A stretch of 64,000 nt of DNA from Thermomicrobiales bacterium (GTDB taxonomy: Bacteria; Chloroflexota; Chloroflexia; Thermomicrobiales; UBA6265), in assembly GCA_041390825.1 (NCBI GenBank), contig JAWKPF010000025.1, forward strand, positions 3,967 through 67,966. The letters are read 5' to 3'. Below are positions 17,203-26,499 of the stretch, piece after piece. How positions within the stretch are numbered: position 1 is the stretch's first letter; every line of letters starts with the position of its first letter. Position numbers and translations under genes: made by a program. The notes under the pieces were generated by a model, which searched no databases, was not told where the DNA came from, and saw nothing but the letters and a program-made list of their open reading frames with translations.

Positions 17203-18972
17203 CTATGCGGGCGCGGGATTGGTGTCCGTTGGGCGGCTGATGAAGAATGCCGCGATGATCCCTGCCAGGATCAACGCCGCAATGATGATCGCGACACGTT
17301 CGACGCCCAACTGATCGGCCGCGATACCGGCAAGCATGGTGGGCACGAGCGCGCCCAGATTCTGCACGAGCGATTGCGTGGCGATGACCTGTCCACGGAA
17401 AGCGAGCGGAGTTCGTTCGAGCGTTATCGTGCGCGCGGCGACGCCGACGATCGAAGACGCAAAGCCCGCCGGTATCGAGAAAAGCATCACCAGCAGCGCG
17501 AGTGGTGGCAAGTGGAGCGCATGCGCAATGCGGTCGATGGGAATGTGGAAGGTATCGACCAGCAGCCAGTGAATGTCGCTCAGGAATCCGAATGACGCGA
17601 TCGATAGCGCGAAGAGCGCCAGCCCATAGACCGCCACCCAACGCAAGCCGAAATACCGACCGAGATAGGGAGCCGCCCGCAACCCGATCAGCACGCCGAT
17701 CGCTGCTGGCGCGAAAACGAACACGGTGTTTTCCGACGATGTATCCAGAATGCGCTTGAGATAGATCGGCGCCACCACGACGAGAGCGCTCAGCCCGATG
17801 CCCACCATCACATCGGCGGCGGTGACGCGGAAAAGCACCGAATCACCCACGGTGACTCGAAAACCGCGCAGCAGGGTCGCCAGTATCCCATCGGGATGCC
17901 GGCTCATCTGCGCCAATTGGCCCTTGAGTTCGCCGACGTGGATTTGAAGCACCAGCCCTGCCGCGGTGAGGAAGAAGGCAGCGCAGACCGCAAAGAGATA
18001 GCTGGGACTGCTCGTCTTCAGGAGCAGCGGAGCAATTGCGATCACGCCCACTGCTTGTGCAATGACGAGCGCCAGATTCGAGAGCGCCTGTCCATCGACC
18101 AATCGACTGCGTGGCACGATCGATGCCAGCGTCGAGCTTTCCGCCGGCGCGTAGAACTGATGAATCAGCCAGATTGCCAACGTGGTCGCGAAGATGCCAA
18201 CGATCGAAGGCGGATGCACCACCAGCGCCAGCACGAACAGAAAACGCACCAGATTCAGCGCCACCAGCAACGGTCGGCGCGGAAGCGTATCGACGGCGAC
18301 TCCGGCGGGTAGCCCGAAGATGATGGCGGGAATCACCGAGCAAACGACGAAGATCGAATTGAACACCGACGAATCGGTCGAATCGACGACCAGCACGAGC
18401 AACCCGTACATCAGCGCTCCCTGGGCTGCCTGCACCAGAAAGCGAGAGAGCCAGAAAGCGAGAAAGGTCGGGTTGTCGAACAGGGAATCCCGGTGTCGCT
18501 CGATCTCGACGATGGTTCCCTCGATCGACGGGAGATCCGTGACCGACATCGGCGCCGACGGCAGGTCGATCGGCGCGACGCTCTCCGGCTCGTCCCGGAT
18601 CGTTCGCGCGATATACAGCTCCGGGTCGCCCTGCTTCTGCTCGAATGTGCCGCTCAGCGTATCGACCGATGTGGTCTTCCTGGAGCGGGAGGACGCGCTT
18701 TTCGGCTTCGCTGACTTCGTCGCCTTGGCCTGGTCAGGAGGAGCCGAACTGGAGCCTGCATTTGAAGAAGCGCCAGGGCTTGCTTTCACCCGGGGCTTGC
18801 TGGTGGAAGATTTGGGCTTCGACGCGGACTCCGCTGCAGTGGTCTTCGCCGAGGGTGCCCTGGCGGACCGCTTGCTCGTTGGCGGTTGCTGGTTCGGGTC
18901 TGCCGGTTTCGGCTGGCGCTTTCGCGTCGGCTTTGGAGGGGTTTCCGGATCGGTTGGTTGCTCCGGAGGCAT
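17203..18972 (-). CDS. MFS transporter with long basic N-terminal tail
   Basis: 589 residues. About 12 hydrophobic helices from residue ~168 (FLAFWLSRFLVQAAQGALMY) to the end resemble DHA3/MFS-3-type permeases, with the loop GLPAGVAVDTLPRRPLLV as the conserved loop 2-3 signature and ERTPLAFRGQVIATQSLVQN late. The first ~140 residues are low complexity, rich in Lys, Pro, Ser and Thr (SKPKSSTSKPRVKASPG), predicted disordered and cytoplasmic. The substrate is unknown. It is convergent with tyrS (10 nt gap), and a small membrane protein is just upstream on the same strand. Confidence 0.82.
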   Translation of the reverse strand: MPPEQPTDPETPPKPTRKRQPKPADPNQQPPTSKRSARAPSAKTTAAESASKPKSSTSKPRVKASPGASSNAGSSSAPPDQAKATKSAKPKSASSRSRKTTSVDTLSGTFEQKQGDPELYIARTIRDEPESVAPIDLPSAPMSVTDLPSIEGTIVEIERHRDSLFDNPTFLAFWLSRFLVQAAQGALMYGLLVLVVDSTDSSVFNSIFVVCSVIPAIIFGLPAGVAVDTLPRRPLLVALNLVRFLFVLALVVHPPSIVGIFATTLAIWLIHQFYAPAESSTLASIVPRSRLVDGQALSNLALVIAQAVGVIAIAPLLLKTSSPSYLFAVCAAFFLTAAGLVLQIHVGELKGQLAQMSRHPDGILATLLRGFRVTVGDSVLFRVTAADVMVGIGLSALVVVAPIYLKRILDTSSENTVFVFAPAAIGVLIGLRAAPYLGRYFGLRWVAVYGLALFALSIASFGFLSDIHWLLVDTFHIPIDRIAHALHLPPLALLVMLFSIPAGFASSIVGVAARTITLERTPLAFRGQVIATQSLVQNLGALVPTMLAGIAADQLGVERVAIIIAALILAGIIAAFFISRPTDTNPAPA

Positions 18973-18978
18973 CTTCGC

Positions 18979-19512
18979 TCAGCCTGTGGCGATCAACAAT
19001 GCAATAGATCTCATTGGAGCATAGATGATCGGCAACGCGTCCTGGAATTCCTCCCACGGCGGCACGATATCCAGCAGACTCAGCACGAGCAGCACGATGG
19101 CGGCAATCAACACAACCATCACTGCCATCGGCGCGGTTGGACCGATGGACGACAGATACCGTCGAATGCCGAAGGACTCGATGCTGGTCAACATGAAGAC
19201 GACCCATCCCACGGCAAGCAAGATGCTGCCGAGGACAAGATTGTCACCGTAGTCGATGTCCTGCCAGAGGAGGATGCCCAAATTGGTTATCAGGAGCAAT
19301 CCCCCGGCAATCACGAGAAGCGCCACGACTCCCCAGATCGACTGCGCGGTCCGCTCGTGAGGCAGCAGCCGGCTTGGGCGGTGTTGATGCGGCCATGCTC
19401 CGTCGACCGCGCTCTGGATGGCATCGAGCGTCAGGACCATGGCGATGCTGACGCCGATCAACACCCAAAGCAGGTGGTTGTCGGTCTGTAGGCTGTCGGG
19501 AAGTTCTGGCAT
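18979..19512 (-). CDS. Membrane protein of unknown function
   Basis: 177 residues with four hydrophobic helices: LLWVLIGVSIAMVLTL, IWGVVALLVIAGGLLLI, LVLGSILLAVGWVVFML and MAVMVVLIAAIVLLVLSLL. A basic loop (HQHRPSRLLPHERTAQ) separates helices 1 and 2. No family is recognised. Its stop lies 6 nt before the MFS gene start, so the two are probably cotranscribed. Confidence 0.65.
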   Translation of the reverse strand: MPELPDSLQTDNHLLWVLIGVSIAMVLTLDAIQSAVDGAWPHQHRPSRLLPHERTAQSIWGVVALLVIAGGLLLITNLGILLWQDIDYGDNLVLGSILLAVGWVVFMLTSIESFGIRRYLSSIGPTAPMAVMVVLIAAIVLLVLSLLDIVPPWEEFQDALPIIYAPMRSIALLIATG

Positions 19513-19618
19513 TCAGCCTGTTGCGCGATGCGCCAATAGGTGATAGAGCGGGTCGCAATTGCGACCCGGCAGAGGGTAGCACACGCGCATCAGAGCAAGC
19601 CCGATATCAATGATGCGC

Positions 19619-20674
19619 CTATTGCACCCAGGTGGCATCGAACACGCGCAGCCAGTTCTCCCACCCGATCTTGTTCAGCGCGTCGTCGTCGAATCCGCGC
19701 GACCGCAGCTCATCGATCAACTTCGGCATTCCGGCCGCGTCCTTCAGATCGCCCGGCATCGCAGCGCCATCGAAATCCGAACCAAGCGCCACCTTGTCGA
19801 TCCCGATGCGCTCGCCGATATAGATCAGGTGATCGGCGATCAGCGAGAGGGATGTATCGTGCGGACTCGAGAATCCGTCCTTGCGCAGGAATCCACAGTG
19901 ATAGTTGATGCCCACCAGCCCGTTCGAATCCCTGACCGCGTCGAGTTGCTTGTCGGTCAGGTTCCGCACGGCCGGCGCGAGTGCGTTGGCGTTCGAGTGC
20001 GACGCGACGATTGGCTTGCTGGAGATGGACGCGACGTCCCAGAATCCCTTTTCGTTGAGATGGGAAACGTCGATCAGGACCCCGAGCTCGTTGCAGGTCC
20101 GCACCAGCGCTTTTCCCAGATCGGTCAGGCCCGGTCCAACATCCGGTGATCCCGTACGCTTGATCGGCACTCCTGAGCCGAAGTTGTTCGGGCGGGACCA
20201 GACAATGCCAAGCGAGCGAAGTCCGGCCATGTAGAGCCATTCGAGCGAATCGAGATCGTCGTCGATGGCGTCCGCCCCCTCCATGTGAATCTCGATCGAG
20301 AAAATGTCGCTTCCCATGTTGTAGCGAATGTCGTTTGTCGTTCGGACGATCGCGACTTCACCATCCGACTCTCCGGCGATCTTGTACAGCCCCAACAGCT
20401 GGTCGACCATGCTGTTGTAGGCGTAGGAGAACTCGAGCGCCGGCGACGCATGCTTCTTCTTCTCGCTTGGGTCGAAGCCCTCTCGTTCCATTTGGGCGAC
20501 GTCCTCGTCCGGATCGGGGCAGAAAATGGCGAAACACCCGCCGATCAAGCCTCCTTCGTGCGCGCGCGGCAGATCGAGATGTCCCTTCGCGCCTCGCCGG
20601 TAGAACGAGCGCTTTCCCTCGCCAATTTGCTGAATCGTGTCGTTGTGCCCATCGAAAATTGGAATGCGTGCCAA
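19619..20674 (-). CDS. Membrane dipeptidase, peptidase family M19
   Basis: 351 residues, binuclear-zinc amidohydrolase-fold dipeptidase (renal dipeptidase family) hydrolysing dipeptides including L-D forms. Metal ligands: His10 and Asp12 (FDGHND), the bridging Glu in IHMEGADAI, His in LIDVSHLNEKGFWD, His in PIVASHSNA, and Asp in LGSDFDGA. No signal peptide is seen (the start is MARIPIFDGHND), so it is probably cytoplasmic. A single gene, facing away from fabI. Confidence 0.92.
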   Translation of the reverse strand: MARIPIFDGHNDTIQQIGEGKRSFYRRGAKGHLDLPRAHEGGLIGGCFAIFCPDPDEDVAQMEREGFDPSEKKKHASPALEFSYAYNSMVDQLLGLYKIAGESDGEVAIVRTTNDIRYNMGSDIFSIEIHMEGADAIDDDLDSLEWLYMAGLRSLGIVWSRPNNFGSGVPIKRTGSPDVGPGLTDLGKALVRTCNELGVLIDVSHLNEKGFWDVASISSKPIVASHSNANALAPAVRNLTDKQLDAVRDSNGLVGINYHCGFLRKDGFSSPHDTSLSLIADHLIYIGERIGIDKVALGSDFDGAAMPGDLKDAAGMPKLIDELRSRGFDDDALNKIGWENWLRVFDATWVQ

Positions 20675-20836
20675 GCCATGCTCCCGTGGTGACCAACCGG
20701 TTCAGGTCGTCTCATCGTTCTCCAGGCCGCTATCATGCACTAAAATGCTCGCAGGGTGGCCCATCGATCGGCATTCGTCGGTAAGTGCCCGCCTCCCGAT
20801 GCGCCCGAACGACACGACGGAAGAGAGGAGAGCTCG

Positions 20837-21613
20837 ATGAGCGACAACCGCACACTCGAAGGAAAGACAATTCTGATCATGGGTGTGGCCAACCCGTGGA
20901 GCATCGCCTATGCCATCGGCCAGGCCATGCTGGATGCCGGCGCCACGCTGGCGCTGAGCTATCTCGACGAACGCATGAAAAAGGACTGCGAGAAGCTGAT
21001 CAAGGACTCGCCCGAGAGCAAGCTCTATCCCTGCAATGTCGAGAATGACGAGGAGATCGACACGCTCGTCGAGGGGTTGAAGGCAGACTACGGCACGGTG
21101 GACGGCTACGTGCACAGTGTCGCGTTCGCCCCGGCTGCTGAGCTGACCAATCCGTTTCGCGAGACGACCCGCGCCGGGTTCAACACGGCCATGTCGGTCA
21201 GCGTCTATTCGTTGATCGCCGTTTCAGGCAAGCTCGTGCCGCTGATGCCAAACGGGGGAAGCATCACAACCTTGACGTATCTCGGCGCCGATCGCGCGTT
21301 CCCGCAGTACAACGTCATGGGGGTCGCCAAGGCCGGTCTCGAATCTGCCGTTCGCTATCTCGCGTATGACCTGGGCCAGGAAAAGATCCGCGTCAACGCG
21401 ATTTCCGCCGGTCCGGTGAAAACGGCATCAGCCCGCGGAATCCCCGGCTTCTCGTCCATGGTGGAGATGTTCGGTGAGCGCGCCCCGCTCAAGGACACCT
21501 TCAATGCCAAGGACGTTGCCCAACTGGCCGTTTTTCTTGCCAGCGATGGCGCCAAGGCGATCACCGCCGAGACGATCTTCGTCGACAACGGCTACCACGC
21601 GATGGGAATGTAG
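20837..21613 (+). CDS. fabI: Enoyl-[acyl-carrier-protein] reductase (NADH)
   Basis: 258 residues, short-chain dehydrogenase fold. It reduces trans-2-enoyl-ACP in the last step of each fatty-acid elongation cycle. The cofactor loop is the FabI type (GVANPWSIAYAIG), the active-site pair lies in YNVMGVAKAGLE and the preceding TYLGADR, and ISAGPVKTASARGIPGF is the substrate loop. ATG 20837 follows AGAGAGGAGAG; an earlier in-frame ATG at 20756 lacks a ribosome site. TAAAAT at 20741-20746 could be a -10 box, but the -35 is poor. FabI is the triclosan/isoniazid-type target. Confidence 0.95.
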   Translation: MSDNRTLEGKTILIMGVANPWSIAYAIGQAMLDAGATLALSYLDERMKKDCEKLIKDSPESKLYPCNVENDEEIDTLVEGLKADYGTVDGYVHSVAFAPAAELTNPFRETTRAGFNTAMSVSVYSLIAVSGKLVPLMPNGGSITTLTYLGADRAFPQYNVMGVAKAGLESAVRYLAYDLGQEKIRVNAISAGPVKTASARGIPGFSSMVEMFGERAPLKDTFNAKDVAQLAVFLASDGAKAITAETIFVDNGYHAMGM

Positions 21614-21642
21614 GTCGATCTCGGCATCCCGAAACCTGTTGG

Positions 21643-21671
21643 GGCACGGCGGTCAAATCGGCCGCCGTGTC
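21643..21671. terminator. Bidirectional hairpin between fabI and azlD
   Basis: GGCACGGCGG (21643-21652) pairs with CCGCCGTGTC (21662-21671) with one G-T wobble and a 9-nt loop. It sits 30 nt after the fabI stop and before the convergent azlD end. No T-run is present, so efficiency is uncertain. Confidence 0.45.
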
Positions 21672-21741
21672 CACGTTCCCCGGTACGCAACCTGCTGGAT
21701 TCGTTGCCTCCGCGGGAGCGGGAACCAGGCGACCAGCTTCG

Positions 21742-22038
21742 CTAGACCCTGGCGACGAGCCGGGCCACCCAATAGGCAGCAAACCCTGCCGTAACGCACA
21801 CCCAAAGCCTGCCGAACTTGAACGCGAACACCGCGCCGACGAGCACCGCCGTGATTCTCGGCACAGACGCGTCGCCGCTGGCAAGGATTCCCGGCGCAGC
21901 CAACGCGGCGAACGCCGCAATCGGAACATCGTCCAGGAACTGCTTGAGTCGTGGCGAGAACCGCTCGGCGCGCATGTAGAACCCACTGATGCGGGTAAGG
22001 TAGGTGATGACCGCGGCAGCCACAATGAGCGGCATCAT
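21742..22038 (-). CDS. azlD: AzlD family branched-chain amino acid transport subunit
   Basis: 98 residues, almost entirely four hydrophobic helices. The motif ITYLTRISGFYM is the AzlD signature near the N-terminus and VPIAAFAALAAPGIL is the conserved second helix. AzlD partners AzlC in exporting branched-chain amino acids (analogues such as azaleucine in Bacillus). Its ATG overlaps the azlC stop by 4 nt, indicating coupling. Confidence 0.88.
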   Translation of the reverse strand: MMPLIVAAAVITYLTRISGFYMRAERFSPRLKQFLDDVPIAAFAALAAPGILASGDASVPRITAVLVGAVFAFKFGRLWVCVTAGFAAYWVARLVARV

Positions 22039-22784
22039 GGCGAGCGATCCTCGCTGGCGGTCGGTACCCGTCGAGACGAGTCGACAGGCAGCAGAAACCC
22101 AACGGCGGCTCCCGCCAGGATGGCGACGAGCACGGAGTTGCTCGCGCCGAACAACGGGCGCAAGCCGACCGAAAGCCCTGCGGCTGTCACGGCGATTGCA
22201 ACTCCGCGCCGATTGCGCACCAATGGGAGCAGCAACGCCACGAACGTGAGCGGGAATACCACGTCGAGGTGCAGCCGCTCCGGATCGGGAATGCGCCCAC
22301 CGAGAACGACACCAGCGATCGTCGCTACCCCGAACGATGCGTAGAGGCTGACTACAGTCCCCATGAAATACCAGTCCGACGCCGAATTGCGGTGCAAATG
22401 CGCGATCGTCAACCCGACACTCTCATCGGTCATGCCGGCCGCCAGAACTTGTTTCGGAATCGATCGAGGGCGGGAGAGTTTGAGGTCCAGCGTCAATGCG
22501 TAGAGCACATGCCGCAAATTCAGCAGCAGGACCGTCAGGAGAATCGCCAGGTACCCGGCCTTCTCCGGCGCCATGTCCACGATCGCCAGTTGCGCGCTGC
22601 CTGCGAAGACCAACAAGCTCATGGAAATTGTCTCGATCTCCGAGAACCCGTTGGTTCGGGCGAGGAGCGCGTACGCCGTGGCAAAGGGGATGATCGCCAA
22701 CCACAATGGCATCGTGGCGACGAACCCGGCGCGAAAGTCCTCGCTATGGTGTGGCGAATGGCCCAGCATGTGACTGGAACGCAC
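22035..22784 (-). CDS. azlC: AzlC family branched-chain amino acid permease
   Basis: 249 residues. AzlC-type permease, large partner of AzlD: FRAGFVATMPLWLAIIPFATAYALL at the first helix region, SLLVFAGSAQLAIVDM, NLRHVLYALTLD and MTDESVGLT are characteristic blocks. The N-terminal ~15 residues (His/Ser-rich) are variable. Two bases separate it from the upstream FAD oxidoreductase, and it overlaps azlD by 4 nt, so the pair sits at the end of a long minus-strand transcript. Confidence 0.9.
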   Translation of the reverse strand: MRSSHMLGHSPHHSEDFRAGFVATMPLWLAIIPFATAYALLARTNGFSEIETISMSLLVFAGSAQLAIVDMAPEKAGYLAILLTVLLLNLRHVLYALTLDLKLSRPRSIPKQVLAAGMTDESVGLTIAHLHRNSASDWYFMGTVVSLYASFGVATIAGVVLGGRIPDPERLHLDVVFPLTFVALLLPLVRNRRGVAIAVTAAGLSVGLRPLFGASNSVLVAILAGAAVGFLLPVDSSRRVPTASEDRSP

Positions 22785-22786
22785 GG

Positions 22787-23992
22787 TCAGATGTCGAGTG
22801 AGACGTGTTCGCCGAAGTAGATACTTCGGTGTTCTTCATCCGGTGTCAGGCCGTCCGGTCCGAGAAATTCGATTGCGCCGAACCCTCCCAGCGTCGAGTC
22901 GATCTCCCGCGCCTTGGCCTGGCGAGCGCGCCGTTCCTCGCCTTCGGCGCCACGTCCGGCCGCGACGAGCCCATACCATCGATCGCGCGCATGGATCACG
23001 TCGAAATACGCTTTGCGCTCTCGAGCGAACTCCTCGATTGCCGATGGCCAATCTGCGTTGCGCATCAGCAGGTCGCTCAGCACCCGCACGTCCCGAAAAA
23101 CCAAACTCGTGCCGTGGCCGCCGCTTGGGTCCGCGCTGCCGGCGGCATCGCCGATCAGTACAAGATTCGGTGCTGCGATCGTAGTTGCCCAAGTGTTGCT
23201 GTTGGGGAAGAACCCCAACGGACCTGCCTGCTCAGCATTCGCGAGTACTTCGGCGGCGAACCATGGCCGCACATACGCGAGCATGGTCTCGAACGAGCGG
23301 GCGATCCCGGTGTGTTGCAGCACGTCGTCGAACGTGCGGAGATAGAGCCGCGCAAGACCGCCTCCCACATGGAACAGCAACGCCTGCTCCGGCGAGTTCT
23401 GTCCCAGAAGGAGCGATCCGTCCGGAAACGACGCGCCCTGAACCAGGACGCCGCCGAAACGGTGGTGCTCGGGATCAGTGCGGGACGCTCCGCCTGTCCA
23501 GGCGCGAACACCTGACTCTTTTCCCGTAGCGGCCACCGTTAGCCGCGCTCGAATCGTCTGCTCCTTGCCGTCGTGGTCGATTTTCAGTTCCGAGACGGTT
23601 TCGCTTACGTATTCCTTGGCCCGAGCGGGACGGACGACGGTCGCCCCTTGCTCCTCGGCCCACGCGATGAGCGCGTCTTGTAGCTGGGCATGTTGGTAGG
23701 TCAGCCCGTGTTGGGGGATCACGTCGATGCTGCGGTTGTATTCGCCATCGAGGTACTCATCCATGCGCGCCAGTGGAAGCGCGCCAATCGATTCGAAGAC
23801 TGGCAAGATGCCCAGCCGGTCGATTTCGGCGCGGCCCCATGGCCACGTGAATTCCCCGCGGATTCGGTCTCGGAAGGCGTGCTCTCGTTCGACCAGCACC
23901 ACATCGAGACCGCCGCGGGCCAGCACCCCCGCCAGCGAAGAGCCGGCGAGACCGCCTCCCGCTATGGCGACATCGAACACACGCATGTTCAA
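22787..23992 (-). CDS. FAD-dependent monooxygenase/oxidoreductase (PHBH fold)
   Basis: 401 residues. The dinucleotide-binding start is DVAIAGGGLAGSSLAGVLAR, and the second FAD motif is VLIGDAAGSADPSGGHGTSL, as in para-hydroxybenzoate hydroxylase or geranylgeranyl-reductase type flavoproteins. An arginine-rich FAD-contact segment (FRDRIRGEFTWPWG) follows the first Rossmann strand. The substrate is not predictable. The start overlaps the stop of the amidohydrolase gene by 4 nt, so the two may act together on a common compound. Confidence 0.82.
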   Translation of the reverse strand: MNMRVFDVAIAGGGLAGSSLAGVLARGGLDVVLVEREHAFRDRIRGEFTWPWGRAEIDRLGILPVFESIGALPLARMDEYLDGEYNRSIDVIPQHGLTYQHAQLQDALIAWAEEQGATVVRPARAKEYVSETVSELKIDHDGKEQTIRARLTVAATGKESGVRAWTGGASRTDPEHHRFGGVLVQGASFPDGSLLLGQNSPEQALLFHVGGGLARLYLRTFDDVLQHTGIARSFETMLAYVRPWFAAEVLANAEQAGPLGFFPNSNTWATTIAAPNLVLIGDAAGSADPSGGHGTSLVFRDVRVLSDLLMRNADWPSAIEEFARERKAYFDVIHARDRWYGLVAAGRGAEGEERRARQAKAREIDSTLGGFGAIEFLGPDGLTPDEEHRSIYFGEHVSLDI

Positions 23993-25632
23993 CGGTTATC
24001 CACGGTCCAGACTCCGCCGACCATCGTGGCGCGCGGTTTCCAGTCCAGGAATCGATCGGGATTCGCCGTTAGCGGATCGTCGGCCAGGACCAACAAGTCC
24101 GCCAGTTTGCCCGCTTCGAGCGAACCGATCTGCTTTTCCCGCCCGAGCGCGTACGCGCCGCCGATCGTGTAGGAGCGCAAGGCCTCCAGCGGGGTGATGC
24201 GCTCGCTTTCGTCGAGTTGCGTGCCCTTGACCGTCTCTCGCACGATCGCCGCGCGAAACCCGATCCATGGATCGAACACAGCAACCGGAGAGTCCGACGA
24301 CCCAGCCAGCGGGATGCCTCGGTCGAGATAGGTGCGCATTGGCATCATCCGTGCCGCCCGTTCGAATCCAAGGGACGTGATGTAGCTCTCGCCGAGCGAA
24401 TAGAGGAACGGGTTCGACACGACCGCCGGAATCCGGTGACTCGCCATAATGTCCAGTGCCCGCTCGGTCGGCAGGTAGGCATGGTGCACGCGGTGACGCA
24501 GCCGGGGTTTCGGGTTGGCTTGCTGAGCCGCTGCGTAAGCTGCAACGGTCACCTCTTGCGCTTCGTCTCCACAGGTATGCGTATCGATCGCAAGACCACG
24601 GTCATGCACGAACCTGATCAAGCGGGTGAGCTCGGCTGGCTCGACGATCCACTGGCCGAAGTTGTCCGGTTCTTCCTGGTAGTGCGTGAACATCCGCGCG
24701 GTCCGGTCGCCAATCCCCCCGTCGGGCATGAACTTGACGCCTCCAATGCGGAGCATGTCGTCGCCGAATCCGGTCATGACACCAAGCGATGAGAAGCGAT
24801 TCGTCAGGTCGGCTTCGTCGTCGATCGACCCGAACCCCCAGCCCGCCAACATCATCTCTGTCCGGACCGAGAGATCGCCATCGAGATGAGCCTGGTGAAA
24901 CCCGTGCACTTCCGCCGGATACAGACCCGGTTCGCCCACCGCGGTGATGCCTGCGGCGTTGTAGTGCGTGCTTCCCACTGCAACAGCGCGCGCGTAGTCG
25001 GCATCGGACCTTGCGGGCATCGCGCTCATGATCAAGTCCTTGGCGCGGTCGCGGAAGAGTCCAGTCGGCTCGCCATGCTCGTCCCGGTCGAACGAGCCAC
25101 TGTAGGCCACGCCGCGAGGGGGATCGGGCGTGTTACGGTCGATTCCTGCGGCAGCCAACGCCGCGGAGTTGCAGGTCAGCTTGTTCCACACGCGATGGAG
25201 CAGCACAGGATTGTTGGGGGAGACGGGATCCAGATCATGCCGGTTGGGAAACCGGCCCTCGTCGAGCAGGCTCTCGTCCCAACCGCGCCCGACGATCCAT
25301 TCGCCCGGCGCCGCATCGTTCGCGGCCATGCGGATGCGCTCGACGATCTCTGGAATCGAGCGGCAATCGTATAGCTGGATCTCCTGAATCAGGAATCCGG
25401 TGAAGAGCAGGTGGTTGTGCGCATCGACGATTCCCGGGATCACCACATAGCCGTCCAGCGATTCCTCTGTGGTTCCCATGCCGGCCAAATCGCGCATCTC
25501 ATCATCGAGTCCGACGCCGACAATGTGGCCGTCCTTGATCGCGATGGCGGTCGCCGTCCGGTTGTGGGCATCGACGGTATGAATGATGCCTCCGGTGAGA
25601 ATGAGGTCGGGAGCAAGCGTTCGATAGGGCAT
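23989..25632 (-). CDS. Amidohydrolase family 3 protein (YtcJ-like)
   Basis: 547 residues. Metal-dependent amidohydrolase with the N-terminal HxH (VIPGIVDAHNHLLFTG) typical of the YtcJ/NfdA group acting on N-substituted formamides or amides. Central blocks include WIVGRGWDES, IDTHTCGDEA, and the late LAGSSDSPVAVFDPWIGFRAAI with the metal Asp. The C-terminus (SLEAGKLADLLVLADDPLT) is the beta-sandwich closure. It overlaps the FAD oxidoreductase; 6 nt separate it from the upstream hydrolase gene. Confidence 0.87.
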   Translation of the reverse strand: MPYRTLAPDLILTGGIIHTVDAHNRTATAIAIKDGHIVGVGLDDEMRDLAGMGTTEESLDGYVVIPGIVDAHNHLLFTGFLIQEIQLYDCRSIPEIVERIRMAANDAAPGEWIVGRGWDESLLDEGRFPNRHDLDPVSPNNPVLLHRVWNKLTCNSAALAAAGIDRNTPDPPRGVAYSGSFDRDEHGEPTGLFRDRAKDLIMSAMPARSDADYARAVAVGSTHYNAAGITAVGEPGLYPAEVHGFHQAHLDGDLSVRTEMMLAGWGFGSIDDEADLTNRFSSLGVMTGFGDDMLRIGGVKFMPDGGIGDRTARMFTHYQEEPDNFGQWIVEPAELTRLIRFVHDRGLAIDTHTCGDEAQEVTVAAYAAAQQANPKPRLRHRVHHAYLPTERALDIMASHRIPAVVSNPFLYSLGESYITSLGFERAARMMPMRTYLDRGIPLAGSSDSPVAVFDPWIGFRAAIVRETVKGTQLDESERITPLEALRSYTIGGAYALGREKQIGSLEAGKLADLLVLADDPLTANPDRFLDWKPRATMVGGVWTVDNR

Positions 25633-25638
25633 AGCGGG

Positions 25639-26499
25639 TTACTCCTTCTCCAAAGCCGGGCGTCCCCAGGCGTCATAGAGCGCGAGCCCGGTTCGGGCAT
25701 TGAGCAGGATGCCCTCATGCTCCAGCCGGTAGCTGTGATCGATGCTGTCTCGAGTGAACGATGCAACGACCCATTTGACAGAACGCACAGTGAAGATGGC
25801 CGCGTCGGTCCGTACCCCGGTCATTTGACCGGTCTTGTTCCAGATGAGCAAGTGATTTTCGAGCCCACTGCGCTGGTAGTGCTCGTGATAGGGGAGCCAG
25901 CGCGGGAGCTGCTGGTGATCTTGTTGATCGCGCAAATGCTGCATGGAAGCCGCGGTCGACGCTGGCGAAAGCAGATCTCCAGCGTCGAGGCGCTCCAGCA
26001 GATTGGCCATTTCGGCGGCGGTCGAAACGGCATACTCCTTCGGATCAGGCGGCGTCCAGGACTGATACCGGAGCTCGGTGATGGCATAGCCCCATCCCCG
26101 AATCAGCTCGTTGATTCGGTCGAGCCCGATCAGGTTGATCAACATGCGGGTGGCTGTGTTGTCGCTCAGCACGATCATCAATCGACAGAGATCGAAAAGG
26201 GAGAATTCGCGGCCAACGGTGAGATCCCGCATCACTCCAGTGCCGTAGCGCCGATCGCTTTCCTGCATCGGCAAGAGCATGTCCGAGCTGAATCGGCCGC
26301 GGTCGATTTCGTGATAGAGCGCGGCCATGATCGGCACCTTGATGACGCTGGCGGTGGGAACCTCGACGTCGCTGTCCGTCGCAACGATCTCGCCGGTTGT
26401 CAGGTTCTTCGCGTACAAGGATTGCCGGCCGGTAAATCCCAGCCTCGCATTTGCGAGCGCGTCGTGCAACGCCGTTTGCGTTCGATCGATGTCTGTCAT
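25639..26499 (-). CDS. Class A beta-lactamase-like serine hydrolase
   Basis: 286 residues from ATG 26499. Catalytic motifs: Ser51-x-x-Lys54 (PTASVIKVP), Ser112-Asp113-Asn114 (LSDNTATRM) and Lys-Thr-Gly (WNKTGQMTG). This is the COG2367 (penicillin-binding/class A beta-lactamase) fold. There is no signal peptide, unlike secreted lactamases, so it may be a cytoplasmic esterase or a relative rather than a resistance enzyme. The same frame is open upstream to 27291 but that part is antisense-like shadow of pcm. The start overlaps the pcm stop by 4 nt. Confidence 0.85.
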   Translation of the reverse strand: MTDIDRTQTALHDALANARLGFTGRQSLYAKNLTTGEIVATDSDVEVPTASVIKVPIMAALYHEIDRGRFSSDMLLPMQESDRRYGTGVMRDLTVGREFSLFDLCRLMIVLSDNTATRMLINLIGLDRINELIRGWGYAITELRYQSWTPPDPKEYAVSTAAEMANLLERLDAGDLLSPASTAASMQHLRDQQDHQQLPRWLPYHEHYQRSGLENHLLIWNKTGQMTGVRTDAAIFTVRSVKWVVASFTRDSIDHSYRLEHEGILLNARTGLALYDAWGRPALEKE

